From Emcibacter sp048269205 (lineage in GTDB: Bacteria; Pseudomonadota; Alphaproteobacteria; Sphingomonadales; Emcibacteraceae): a stretch of DNA of 64,000 nucleotides. Position numbers and translations under genes: made by a program. This document shows positions 28,474 through 36,773 of this stretch, piece by piece. Below the pieces are notes generated by a model, which did not search any database, was not told where the DNA came from, and worked only from the letters and a program-made list of their open reading frames with translations. Each line of letters begins with the position of its first letter. The first letter of the stretch is position 1. The DNA is taken from positions 261,614 through 325,613 of the forward strand of contig NZ_JBLXJC010000003.1 of NCBI RefSeq assembly GCF_048269205.1. Direction: 5' to 3'.

Positions 28474-28793
28474 AGTCGTTTCCTTCCCTGTGATGTTAAT
28501 GTTGTATGCTTTATATTTTTATATGTATTTTTATCATTAAATTAAACTTTAAAATGATTTAAAGAATTGTCAACGAATTTCTTGGCGCCAGGCGCAAACC
28601 CCCGGATTTCCGGGATTCCGCACAGTGAAACAGCCTGCAGCGCCAGATAGTATGACGCACAGCCTGTTTGCACCGGCCTCGAAAGCCGGAAACTAGTTCA
28701 GGATTAAAGTAAAAAACGAAAGCCCTGGAGAATTAAAAAAAATCCGGGAAACAAAGCCCCGGATTTAACTTTTTTAAATAAGCGGTACTGCCG
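28474..28793. other. Intergenic region between TonB receptor 3 and the lig operon end
   Basis: 320 bases: a very AT-rich promoter part (28490-28580) for receptor 3 and the lig operon terminator at 28735-28766. No operator repeat stands out. Confidence 0.5.
28735..28766 (-). terminator. Rho-independent terminator of the lig operon
   Basis: On the minus strand: AATCCGGG (28765-28758) / CCCGGATT (28748-28741) with a 9-base loop, then T6 or more. It lies 28 bases after the stop of the last gene. Confidence 0.87.
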
Positions 28794-29786
28794 TCAGGAG
28801 GTAAATTCCTCGGTATCGATTTCCTTTTGCGTCCCGGCCGGATAGCGCGGCCCGCTGATGGTCGTCTGATTGATCAGCTCTTCCACCCGCCGCATACTGT
28901 CGCTGGCCAGTTCAACCCCGCTGGCGGCCACATCGTCCGCCAGATGGGCAATTGAGGTGGTGCCGGGAATGACATGAATGAAGGGACGCTTGTGCAGCAG
29001 CCAGGCCAGCGCCAGCTGAGCCGGAGTGCAGCCCGCATCGTCCGCAATGGCTCGGAATTCCGGCAGCAGCTTCGCATTTTCAGAAAAATTGGGTTCCTGG
29101 AAACGGGGCATATGGCGGCGAATATCCTTTTCGGCAAAATTGGCCGGATCAAGATCAATCCCGGTCAAAAACCCGCGGGCAAGCGGAGAGAAAGCCACAA
29201 AGGCCACATCCAGTTCCTCACAGGCATCCAGAACCTTGATTTCCGCATTGCGGGTCCAGAGCGAATATTCCGTCTGCACCGCGGCAATGGGATGGGTGGC
29301 ATGGGCCTTGCGCAGAGTGTCGGCGGACACCTCGGACAGGCCGATGGCCCGGACCTTGCCTTGCTCCACAAAGCGGGACATTTCGCCAACACTCTCCTCG
29401 ATGGGCACGTTTTTGTCCCAGCGATGCAGGTAATAGAGGTCAATCACCTCGGTCTCGAGCCTGCGAAGAGAATCCTCCAGCGTCTTGCGCATGGTTTCGG
29501 GACGGCCGTCGATGACGCGTGCACCGTCAACGCCCTGCATGCCGCATTTGCTGGCCAGCATGATCTTGTCCCGGACCGGTTTCAGGGCGGGACCGACAAG
29601 TTCTTCGTTACGGCCAAAGCCGTAAAGAGCGGCAGTGTCAAAATGGGTGATGCCCAGATCAACAGCCTCCAGAAGAAGACTCTTGCCCGCCTCCGGGCTC
29701 GGCGGTACGCCGTAAGCATGGCTCAGATTCATACAGCCGAAGCCGATTTCCCCTACCCTGAATTCACCGATTTTCCGCTCTTTCAC
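28794..29786 (-). CDS. Aldo/keto reductase at the end of the lig operon
   Basis: 330 residues, TIM-barrel aldo/keto reductase. The catalytic tetrad is visible as Asp50, Tyr55 (FDTAALYGFG), Lys80 (ASKCG) and His121 (YYLHRWD). It starts with GTG at 29786 preceded by AGGGGA, 12 bases after ligC. Its place as last gene of the nine-gene operon suggests it reduces an aldehyde or ketone that enters or arises in protocatechuate breakdown. No such step belongs to the established pathway, so its job here is unknown. Confidence 0.88.
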   Translation of the reverse strand: MKERKIGEFRVGEIGFGCMNLSHAYGVPPSPEAGKSLLLEAVDLGITHFDTAALYGFGRNEELVGPALKPVRDKIMLASKCGMQGVDGARVIDGRPETMRKTLEDSLRRLETEVIDLYYLHRWDKNVPIEESVGEMSRFVEQGKVRAIGLSEVSADTLRKAHATHPIAAVQTEYSLWTRNAEIKVLDACEELDVAFVAFSPLARGFLTGIDLDPANFAEKDIRRHMPRFQEPNFSENAKLLPEFRAIADDAGCTPAQLALAWLLHKRPFIHVIPGTTSIAHLADDVAASGVELASDSMRRVEELINQTTISGPRYPAGTQKEIDTEEFTS

Positions 29787-29798
29787 GACTTTCCCCTG

Positions 29799-30749
29799 TT
29801 AGTTCTGCTCGTTCAGTTGCTGTTCGAGATCATAGAGGGTTTTATAGCAGGGAAGAACTTTCCCGACGCTGGAGTTGGGCTCCCGCCCCTCACGGATCGC
29901 GGCAACGAATTCGCGGTCCTGAAGCTCGATCCCGTTCATTGACACATCCACCTTGGAAACGTCAATGGGCTCTTCCTTACCGGTCACCAGATCATCATAG
30001 CGGGCGATATAGGTGCCGTTGTCACAGATATAACGGAAGAAGGTGCCCAGCGGCCCGTCATTGTTAAAGGACAGGGACAGGGTACAGATCTTGCCATTCT
30101 CGGTCTTGAGCTGGATGGACATGTCCATGGCGATACCCAGTTCCGGATGCAGCGGACCCTGGACTGCATTGGCCACAACAACCTTTTCGCCGGTCTGATA
30201 CTGGAACAGGTCGACGGTGTGGGCGGCGTGGTGCCACAGCAGATGATCGGTCCAGGACCGGGGCTCGCCCTTGGCGTTCATATTCTTGCGACGGAAGAAA
30301 TAGGTCTGCACATCCATCTGCTGGATGGCGAGCTCCCCGGCCGCGATCTTGTTATGGACATACTGGTGGGACGGGTTGAAACGGCGGGTATGGCCGACCA
30401 TGCAGACAAGGCCGGTTTCCTGCTGTACCTTCATGACCGCTTCCGCATCTTCCCAGCTGTCGGCCAGCGGAATTTCCACCTGCACATGCTTGCCCGCCTT
30501 CATGCACTGGATCGCCTGATCGGCATGCATCTGGGTCGGGGTACAAAGGATAACCGCGTCCACCCCCGGCTGCTCGAGAGCTTCGGCAAGGTCGGTGGTG
30601 GCATGGGGAATGCCATAGTCGTCAGCAACTTTCTGTGTCGGCTCCAGTCTGCGCCCGACGATAGAGACAACTTCCGCCCCGTCGATATTTTTCAGGCCGT
30701 CCAGGTGCTTCAGGCCGAAAGCGCCGGCGCCTGCAAGAACGATTTTCAT
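29799..30749 (-). CDS. ligC: 4-Carboxy-2-hydroxymuconate-6-semialdehyde dehydrogenase
   Basis: 316 residues, Gfo/Idh/MocA fold with N-terminal Rossmann motif GAGAFG (7-12). It oxidises the ring-cleavage product of LigAB, as its hemiacetal, to 2-pyrone-4,6-dicarboxylate with NAD(P)+. The sequence is recognisably LigC: CTPTQMHADQAIQCMKAGKH, MDVQTYFFRRKNMNAKGEPR, WTDHLLWHHAAHTVDLF and GIELQDREFVAAIREGREPN match the sphingomonad enzyme closely. AGAGG precedes the ATG, 20 bases after ligB. Confidence 0.95.
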   Translation of the reverse strand: MKIVLAGAGAFGLKHLDGLKNIDGAEVVSIVGRRLEPTQKVADDYGIPHATTDLAEALEQPGVDAVILCTPTQMHADQAIQCMKAGKHVQVEIPLADSWEDAEAVMKVQQETGLVCMVGHTRRFNPSHQYVHNKIAAGELAIQQMDVQTYFFRRKNMNAKGEPRSWTDHLLWHHAAHTVDLFQYQTGEKVVVANAVQGPLHPELGIAMDMSIQLKTENGKICTLSLSFNNDGPLGTFFRYICDNGTYIARYDDLVTGKEEPIDVSKVDVSMNGIELQDREFVAAIREGREPNSSVGKVLPCYKTLYDLEQQLNEQN

Positions 30750-30769
30750 ATCAAACCTCTTTCTTTTTC

Positions 30770-31612
30770 CTAGAATTGACTCTCAAGTACGATATGCCCG
30801 ACAGCTGTATTGGATGCCGGCACATGATAATGTTTGTGCAGTTCCTTGACCTTGTCGGTGAGCGCCCCGCGCATGATCAGCCACATGACAAGTTCGATCC
30901 CTTCGGACCCGGCCTCGCGGATATATTCCACATGGGGGATATTACACAGCTCCTCCGGATTGTCGGCCAGACGGTCAAGGAAGGCATTGTCCCATTCCTT
31001 GTTGATCAGGCCGGCGCGCGGTCCCTGGAGCTGGTGGCTCATGCCGCCTGTGCCCCAGATCTGCACGTTGAGATCCTCGTCAAAACTTTCCACCGCATTG
31101 CGGATAGCACGGCCAAGGTTGAAACAGCGACGCCCGTTGGGCACCGGATAGACAACCACATTGACCGCCAGCGGAATAACCTTGCAGGGCCATTTCTCCG
31201 GCTGGCCGAACATCAATGACAGCGGCACGGTCAGGCCATGGTCCACATCCATTTCATTGACAATGGTCAGGTCAAAATCCTGCTGGATCACGGACTGGGC
31301 AATATGCCAGGCCAGATCCGGCGCACCTTCCACATCCGGCACCGGCCGCGGACCGAAGCCTTCATCGGCAGGCTTGAAGTGCTCGCCAGTGCCGATGGCA
31401 AAGGTCGGGATCATTTTCATGTCAAACGCAGAGGCATGATCATTATAGACCAGGATCACCACATCGGGCTTTTCCTGCTCTTCCCATTTCCTGGTGAACT
31501 CATAACCGTCAAACAGCGGCTTCCAGTAGTCATCCTGGGTATTTCCCGTATCAATCGCACGACCGATCAGCGGCACGTGTGAACTTCCGACACCTGCAGT
31601 AATTCGTGCCAT
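30770..31612 (-). CDS. ligB: Protocatechuate 4,5-dioxygenase, beta (catalytic) subunit
   Basis: 280 residues. Type II extradiol dioxygenase that cleaves protocatechuate between C4 and C5 using Fe(II). Iron ligands can be read by alignment with the known LigB: His12 (SSHVPL), His59 (YNDHA) and Glu240 (GSEGIELVMW). The catalytic acid/base is His193 (GGMSHQLQG). Its ATG overlaps the TAA of ligA by one base, as expected for the two subunits of one enzyme. Confidence 0.96.
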   Translation of the reverse strand: MARITAGVGSSHVPLIGRAIDTGNTQDDYWKPLFDGYEFTRKWEEQEKPDVVILVYNDHASAFDMKMIPTFAIGTGEHFKPADEGFGPRPVPDVEGAPDLAWHIAQSVIQQDFDLTIVNEMDVDHGLTVPLSLMFGQPEKWPCKVIPLAVNVVVYPVPNGRRCFNLGRAIRNAVESFDEDLNVQIWGTGGMSHQLQGPRAGLINKEWDNAFLDRLADNPEELCNIPHVEYIREAGSEGIELVMWLIMRGALTDKVKELHKHYHVPASNTAVGHIVLESQF

Positions 31613-32001
31613 TATTTCTTCTCCTCTTTATAACGATTTCCTTCCGGACTGCGGCCACCGTGCAACATCATTTCCGCATATTCCTCCTGGGTCATACCGG
31701 TCATGGTTGCCGCGGCATACTGGAAGCTGAGACCGTCGGTGGAAAAAATCTTGGCCAGGAAATAAATATTACCGCCAAGCGCCAGCGCCCGGTTGTAGTC
31801 CCGGTCGAGAACCGCCTGCTTCTGTTCCTCTGTCATGGGCCATTCATCGAGATAGGCACGTTCGTCGGCCTTGAATTTTTCCCGGTTCTCGGCCTTCATC
31901 AGGGACATGCAAAACTGATTCAGGTGATAGCCTTTGCGGGCCTGGTCAGAATCAAAAATAGTTGTCCCGGGGACATCTTCGTAAGGTTTATCTAGTGCCA
32001 T
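31612..32001 (-). CDS. ligA: Protocatechuate 4,5-dioxygenase, alpha subunit
   Basis: 129 residues, all-helical LigA family. The typical stretch is HLNQFCMSLMKAENREKF and the C-terminus is GMTQEEYAEMMLHGGRSPEG. It caps the active site of LigB in the alpha2-beta2 enzyme. It lies 2 bases downstream of ligI and overlaps ligB by one base. Confidence 0.96.
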   Translation of the reverse strand: MALDKPYEDVPGTTIFDSDQARKGYHLNQFCMSLMKAENREKFKADERAYLDEWPMTEEQKQAVLDRDYNRALALGGNIYFLAKIFSTDGLSFQYAAATMTGMTQEEYAEMMLHGGRSPEGNRYKEEKK

Positions 32002-32003
32002 GG

Positions 32004-32903
32004 TTACTTCTCCTCAGGCCAGTAAAGTCGCATGGGGTTATCGACCAGAAGCTTCTTTTGCAGCTCTTCGGTCGGGGCAATATGCGGAATCACATCCACA
32101 AGCCATGCATCATCGGGCATATGTGATTTCAGGTTCGGGTGCGGCCAGTCCGTACCCCAGAGCACCCGGTCGGGGAATTCCTCTACCACCCGGCGGGCGA
32201 AGGGTACAACATCGCTGTAGTGCGGCGGGCCTTCCACCGAAAGGCGTTCCGGACAGGAAACCTTGGACCAGAAATTTTCATTCTCGCGCATCAGTCTCAG
32301 GAACAATTCGAACTCGGGACCATCCACCGGCTTGGTGACATCGGGACGGCCCATGTGGTCCACCACCACTGTCGTCGGCAGGGACGCGAAAAAGTCATAA
32401 AGTTCCGGCAACTCCTGGGCCTCGAAATAGATGACGATATGCCAGCCCAGCGGCTTGATGCGCTCGGCAATCTTCATCAGCGGTTCCCGCGGCAGGGCAT
32501 CCACCAGGCGCTTCACGAAGTTAAACCGCACACCGCGCACGCCGGCAGCATTCAGGGCCTGCAGCTCCTCGTCCGTCACATCAGGTTTCACAGAGGCCAC
32601 GCCTTTGGCCATGCCGCCGGAATGGGCGATGGCATCCACCAGCGCCCGGTTGTCGGCACCGTGGCAGGTGGCCTGGACAATCACATTGCGGGTAAAACCG
32701 AGGTGATCGCGCAAGGCAAACAGCTGGTCCTTTGACGCATCACAGGGGGTATATTTGCGTTCCGGCGCGAAGGGGAACTCATCCCCCGGGCCGAACACAT
32801 GGCAGTGGGCGTCCACGGCCCCCGGCGGTGGCGTATATTTGGGCTTCGACGGCCCCTGGAACCAGTCCAGCCAGCCCGGGGTTTTTTCGAACTTTGTACT
32901 CAT
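32004..32903 (-). CDS. ligI: 2-Pyrone-4,6-dicarboxylate hydrolase
   Basis: 299 residues, metal-independent member of the amidohydrolase superfamily. It opens the pyrone lactone made by LigC to 4-oxalomesaconate. N-terminal DAHCHVFGP gives the His-X-His motif. VVDHMGRPD and the C-terminal TDWPHPN supply further active-site residues typical of LigI. Start and stop overlap ligJ by 4 bases (ATGA). Confidence 0.94.
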   Translation of the reverse strand: MSTKFEKTPGWLDWFQGPSKPKYTPPPGAVDAHCHVFGPGDEFPFAPERKYTPCDASKDQLFALRDHLGFTRNVIVQATCHGADNRALVDAIAHSGGMAKGVASVKPDVTDEELQALNAAGVRGVRFNFVKRLVDALPREPLMKIAERIKPLGWHIVIYFEAQELPELYDFFASLPTTVVVDHMGRPDVTKPVDGPEFELFLRLMRENENFWSKVSCPERLSVEGPPHYSDVVPFARRVVEEFPDRVLWGTDWPHPNLKSHMPDDAWLVDVIPHIAPTEELQKKLLVDNPMRLYWPEEK

Positions 32904-33925
32904 TTACCCCTCTTCTTCAGCAGCGCATCAAGACGCGGATAAACCCGGCGGGCATTGCCCTCGAACACCTTGTAGCGGTCTTCGTCGGACAGATTCAGGT
33001 TATCAAGATAACGTTTCGTATCATCAAAATACTGGCCGGTCTGGGGGTCGATACCGCGTACCGCGCCAACCATTTCGGAACCGAACATGATGTTATCGAT
33101 GTCAATAACATCGAACAACAGGTCAATGCCCGGCTGATGATAAACACAGGTATCGAAATAGATATTTTTCATCACATGCTCGTCCAGCGGTGGCTGTTTC
33201 AGCATGTCGGCGAGACCCCGGTAACGACCCCAGTGATAGGGTACGGCGCCACCGCCATGGGGAATGATAAATTTCAGATCCGGAAAATCCTTGAACAGGT
33301 CGCCCTGCAGGAACTGCATGAAGGCATTGGTGTCCGCGGCAATATAATAAGAACCTGTGGCATGGAAAGCGGGATTGCAGGAGCCAGACACATGGATCAT
33401 CCCCGGAACCTGCAGTTCCACCATTTTTTCATACATGGGATACCAGTAACGGTCGGTCAGCGGCGGCGCGTTCCAGTGGCCGCCGGACGGATCCGGGTTC
33501 AGGTTACAGCCCACGAAATCAAGCTCGTTGACGCAGCGCTCCAGCTCGGCAATGGAGTTATCCAGCGGTGCGCCCGGAGACTGCGGCAACATGCCGACGC
33601 CGATAAAAGTCTCGGGGAATAACTGTGTCACCCGGTGGATCAGATTGTTGCAGGCAATGGACCAGTCTTTAGAAGTCTCCTGATCCCCCACATGGGGCTC
33701 CATAGCGGAAGCCCGGGGACTGAACAGGGTCAGATCTGCCCCGCGCTCCTTGACCAGCCTCAGCTGGTTGGCTTCAATCCCTTCACGGATTTCATCGTCG
33801 CTCATCTCCGGCAGCAACGGCTTGGGCAGGGATGGATCCTTGAGGCGCGCCTTCTGGGCCTCTCGATAGTCCAGATGGGCCTGGGGCACGATGGTCTGAT
33901 GACCGTGGCAGTCAATAATCAGCAT
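32900..33925 (-). CDS. ligJ: 4-Oxalomesaconate hydratase
   Basis: 341 residues, zinc amidohydrolase-fold hydratase that adds water to the 4-oxalomesaconate enol form to give 4-carboxy-4-hydroxy-2-oxoadipate. The N-terminal metal motif is DCHGHQT. HVSGSCNP, HGGGAVPYHWGRYRG and FGSEMVGAVRGIDP are typical family segments. It lies 12 bases downstream of the DUF1932 dehydrogenase gene and overlaps ligI. Confidence 0.94.
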   Translation of the reverse strand: MLIIDCHGHQTIVPQAHLDYREAQKARLKDPSLPKPLLPEMSDDEIREGIEANQLRLVKERGADLTLFSPRASAMEPHVGDQETSKDWSIACNNLIHRVTQLFPETFIGVGMLPQSPGAPLDNSIAELERCVNELDFVGCNLNPDPSGGHWNAPPLTDRYWYPMYEKMVELQVPGMIHVSGSCNPAFHATGSYYIAADTNAFMQFLQGDLFKDFPDLKFIIPHGGGAVPYHWGRYRGLADMLKQPPLDEHVMKNIYFDTCVYHQPGIDLLFDVIDIDNIMFGSEMVGAVRGIDPQTGQYFDDTKRYLDNLNLSDEDRYKVFEGNARRVYPRLDALLKKRGK

Positions 33926-33937
33926 GGCAGTTTCTCC

Positions 33938-34816
33938 TTACTGCAAATCAATCTTCATTATGGCGTCCAGCATGTCCGCCAGGTCTTCTTCCCTGAGGGC
34001 GTCCTTTCTCAGGGCCGCCCAGTCATGGCGTTCTGCCGAGGCCGTACTCATCAACGGTTCGATGCCCGCTTCCTGTACCGTGCGCGCCACTTCGCGCATT
34101 TCTTCCGCCCGGCGCTTGCCGTGTTCCAGGGAACGGGAAATCATATAGCGGGACAGCACCTGCCAGTCGGGTCCCGGAAACAGGTCATTGAGGGAATTCA
34201 CCACCGTATCCTCCACACCGTAATGCCGGGCGGACAGCAGGCTCTCCGTCAGGATCGCCTCGACACCCTTGACCACGACGCTACGGCACATCTTGGCGGC
34301 GGAGGCCTTGCCATACTCACTGGAAAAGACCTTCATGCCGGAAAAACCCAGCTCCTTCGCCAAAGGCTCGAAATCATTGGCAAAAGGACCGCCCAGCAGG
34401 ATACTTGTGTTAATCCGTTTGGGGCCGATGGGCGACATCACTGCCGCCTCCACATAACGGCCACCCGCCTCATTGATCAGTGTTGCGGCCTGTTGCTTCA
34501 TACCGGGCGAAGCGGAATTCATGTCAACGAAGAAGGTCTCACCGCCGATCCCGCTCAGAACAGACTCCGCTGCCTTAAGCGTTTCCGCCGCTGTCACCGC
34601 AGAGATCACCAGGTCAACCCCGGACACCGCCTCCGGCGCATTCCCCCCGATGATCACCTCAAGCTTGTCAAGGCCCCGGCTCGGAATGCTGTCCGGATCG
34701 GGAAACTTGATATCCCAGGCACTGAGCGTCAGACCGCTGTGCTTCAGCAGGTCCTCAGCCAGGGTCTGGCCCACTTCCCCGAAACCAAGGAGGCAGATTT
34801 TTTTAATCCCGCTCAT
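33938..34816 (-). CDS. 6-Phosphogluconate-dehydrogenase-like protein with DUF1932 domain
   Basis: 292 residues. The N-terminal NAD(P)-binding Rossmann domain (LLGFGEVGQTLAEDLL) belongs to the beta-hydroxyacid dehydrogenase superfamily. It has VDMNSASPGMKQQAA in the substrate loop and a helical C-terminal domain with KMCRSVVVKGVEA, the Lys-containing helix of this group. The second half fits DUF1932. It lies inside the lig operon between ligU (4-base ATGA overlap) and ligJ (12-base gap), so it is surely co-expressed with them. None of the accepted protocatechuate 4,5-cleavage steps needs it. It could be a side-product dehydrogenase or an alternative dehydrogenase for an O-methylated or decarboxylated intermediate (guess). 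Confidence 0.85.
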   Translation of the reverse strand: MSGIKKICLLGFGEVGQTLAEDLLKHSGLTLSAWDIKFPDPDSIPSRGLDKLEVIIGGNAPEAVSGVDLVISAVTAAETLKAAESVLSGIGGETFFVDMNSASPGMKQQAATLINEAGGRYVEAAVMSPIGPKRINTSILLGGPFANDFEPLAKELGFSGMKVFSSEYGKASAAKMCRSVVVKGVEAILTESLLSARHYGVEDTVVNSLNDLFPGPDWQVLSRYMISRSLEHGKRRAEEMREVARTVQEAGIEPLMSTASAERHDWAALRKDALREEDLADMLDAIMKIDLQ

Positions 34817-35907
34817 GCGCCGCTCCAGACTTTACCGGGGATATAGACTTCACCCCGCATCAATTTGCGGGCCGTGCGCAGCAGGGCGGATCGCTTGACT
34901 TCCACCTCGCCACCCTTGATGTCCACATCCATGTCCACGGTGAAAAAACCCGTCGGGTGCTCCACCTCAAGCCTTTGCGCGCCGTCGGAGGGGGCCGGCA
35001 ATTTCGCTATTCCTTCCGCCACCGATCCCGGCAATACACAGCCGGTGGCTACACTGACTGCGCCCAGCACACCGATCGCCTCATGAACCCTGTGGGGAAT
35101 GAAACTCCGCGTCGAAACCACACCGCCACTCTGCGGCGGGGAAATCAGGGTCATTTTCGGCACGGTCTTGGCCTTCACATCACCAAGGTTCATTTTCGGT
35201 CCGATTTCCAGTCGAATGCTTTCGATCCGCTCTTTCAGTGCTGCGTTGGCTTCCAGTTCTTCCGGTGCTTCCGTGCCGGAAAGCCCGAAATCAGCCGCCT
35301 TCAACAACACCACCGGCATACCGTTATCGACACAGGTGAGTTCAACCCCCTGCACTTCGTCGATAATATTGCCGGTCGGCAGAAGCGCACCACAGGAAGA
35401 GCCGGCCACATCCAGAAAATCCATGGGAACGGCCGCGGCCGTTCCCGGCACACCGTCAATACGGGCCTCGCCCTCATATTCCACCTGACTGCCCGGCGTA
35501 GGCACATGGGCCACCGCAATACTGCCCGTATTGACCATATGGATGCGCACCGGGGTAACCCCGTCCTGCGCTTCCAGAAATCCGTTTTCAATGGCCCAGG
35601 GGCCGACCCCGGCGAGGATATTGCCGCAGTTCTGGCTGTCGCTGACTTCTGCCTTGTCGACCACCACCTGCAGGAACAGATAATCCACATCTGCATCATC
35701 TCGTTCCGAGGGCGAAATGACCGCCACCTTGCTGGTCAGCGGATGGGCCCCGCCAACGCCATCAATCTGGCGCACATCAGGGGAACCCATGGCCGCGAGC
35801 AGGACCCGGTTGCGGGTATCCTCGTCAGCGGGCAGATCCTTTTTATCGAAATAGAGGCCCTTTGATGTGCCGCCCCGCATCAAAGTGGCCGGTATGGCCG
35901 TCAGCAT
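34813..35907 (-). CDS. ligU: 4-Oxalomesaconate tautomerase (PrpF family)
   Basis: 364 residues with the two-domain PrpF fold. MRGGTSKGLYFDKKDLP at the N-terminus, QNCGNILAGVGPWAIE and the C-terminal PHRVHEAIGVLGAVSVATGC are diagnostic. It shifts the double bond of 4-oxalomesaconate to give the substrate for the hydratase LigJ, like LigU/GalD. It lies 5 bases after ligK and overlaps the next gene by 4 bases. Confidence 0.93.
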   Translation of the reverse strand: MLTAIPATLMRGGTSKGLYFDKKDLPADEDTRNRVLLAAMGSPDVRQIDGVGGAHPLTSKVAVISPSERDDADVDYLFLQVVVDKAEVSDSQNCGNILAGVGPWAIENGFLEAQDGVTPVRIHMVNTGSIAVAHVPTPGSQVEYEGEARIDGVPGTAAAVPMDFLDVAGSSCGALLPTGNIIDEVQGVELTCVDNGMPVVLLKAADFGLSGTEAPEELEANAALKERIESIRLEIGPKMNLGDVKAKTVPKMTLISPPQSGGVVSTRSFIPHRVHEAIGVLGAVSVATGCVLPGSVAEGIAKLPAPSDGAQRLEVEHPTGFFTVDMDVDIKGGEVEVKRSALLRTARKLMRGEVYIPGKVWSGA

Positions 35908-35912
35908 GGCGC

Positions 35913-36620
35913 TTATCCCTGTCCTTTGAGGTAATCTTGCTGGTCGATATATTTCAGGCCTTTTTCTTCCAGCCGCGGGCGCATGTCATAGATATCGAGG
36001 CCAAGCACGCCAGCGGCAAGTTTCTGGCGTTTTTCCTCTTCATTTTCTTCACGCTTGCGGGATTTCTCCAGAATGTCAGCGGCCTCTTCACGGGCCACAA
36101 CCACCACACCGTCATCATCGGCGATAATCAGGTCACCCGGATTGATATGGGCCCCGGCGCAAACCACCGGCACATTGACGCTGCCCAGGGTTTCCTTCAC
36201 GGTACCCTGGGAGAACACGCATTTGGACCAGACCGGGAAACCCATTCCTTCCAGGTCCCTGGTGTCGCGCACACCGGCATCAATCACCAGGCCAAGCACA
36301 CCGCGGGCCTTCAGGCTGGTGGCCAGCAGGTCGCCGAAATAACCGGCGTCGGAAAAGGACGTGGGGGCAAGCACCAGCACGTCACCAGGCTGGCATTGCT
36401 CCACCGCCACATGGATCATCCAGTTGTCACAGGGCGGCGCACTGATGGTGACCGCCGTGCCGGCAATATAGGCGCCGCGATAGATCGGATTGATGTTGGG
36501 GGCGAGAAGACCCTTACGGCCCTGCGCCTCATGCACGGTGGCGACACCGTATTTTCCTTTTTGGAAGGCTTCCACGACCGATTTCTCGGTGCGTTTGACA
36601 TTGGTTACGACGACTCCCAT
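35913..36620 (-). CDS. ligK: 4-Carboxy-4-hydroxy-2-oxoadipate aldolase
   Basis: 235 residues, class II pyruvate aldolase of the RraA/HMG aldolase fold. It splits the last intermediate into pyruvate and oxaloacetate. VIDAGVRDTRDLEGMGFPVW carries the Arg-Asp pair that binds substrate and metal. LAPTSFSDAGYFGDLLATS is the glycine-rich loop. It is the first gene of the operon; GGAGAGGG precedes the ATG. Divergent from the LysR-type gene. Confidence 0.94.
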   Translation of the reverse strand: MGVVVTNVKRTEKSVVEAFQKGKYGVATVHEAQGRKGLLAPNINPIYRGAYIAGTAVTISAPPCDNWMIHVAVEQCQPGDVLVLAPTSFSDAGYFGDLLATSLKARGVLGLVIDAGVRDTRDLEGMGFPVWSKCVFSQGTVKETLGSVNVPVVCAGAHINPGDLIIADDDGVVVVAREEAADILEKSRKREENEEEKRQKLAAGVLGLDIYDMRPRLEEKGLKYIDQQDYLKGQG

Positions 36621-36688
36621 AGAACCCTCTCCATTGATTGTGGTTGAGATGGGCGGAGTCTCTCACCTCCTGAACATTAACGCCAATA

Positions 36689-36704
36689 GATAATTGTTTT
36701 TATC
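36689..36704. promoter_or_regulatory. Candidate regulator site between ligK and the LysR-type gene
   Basis: GATAA-N6-TTATC, a 5-6-5 dyad in the 36621-36773 gap, 69-84 bases upstream of ligK. It is in the right place for a divergent LysR-type control site, but this rests on symmetry and position only. Confidence 0.35.
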
Positions 36705-36773
36705 CATAAAAAAATGCTAAAGATATATCAGGGGAAACATTTCAGACAACAGTCCGGACAGCTCGTGACAACA

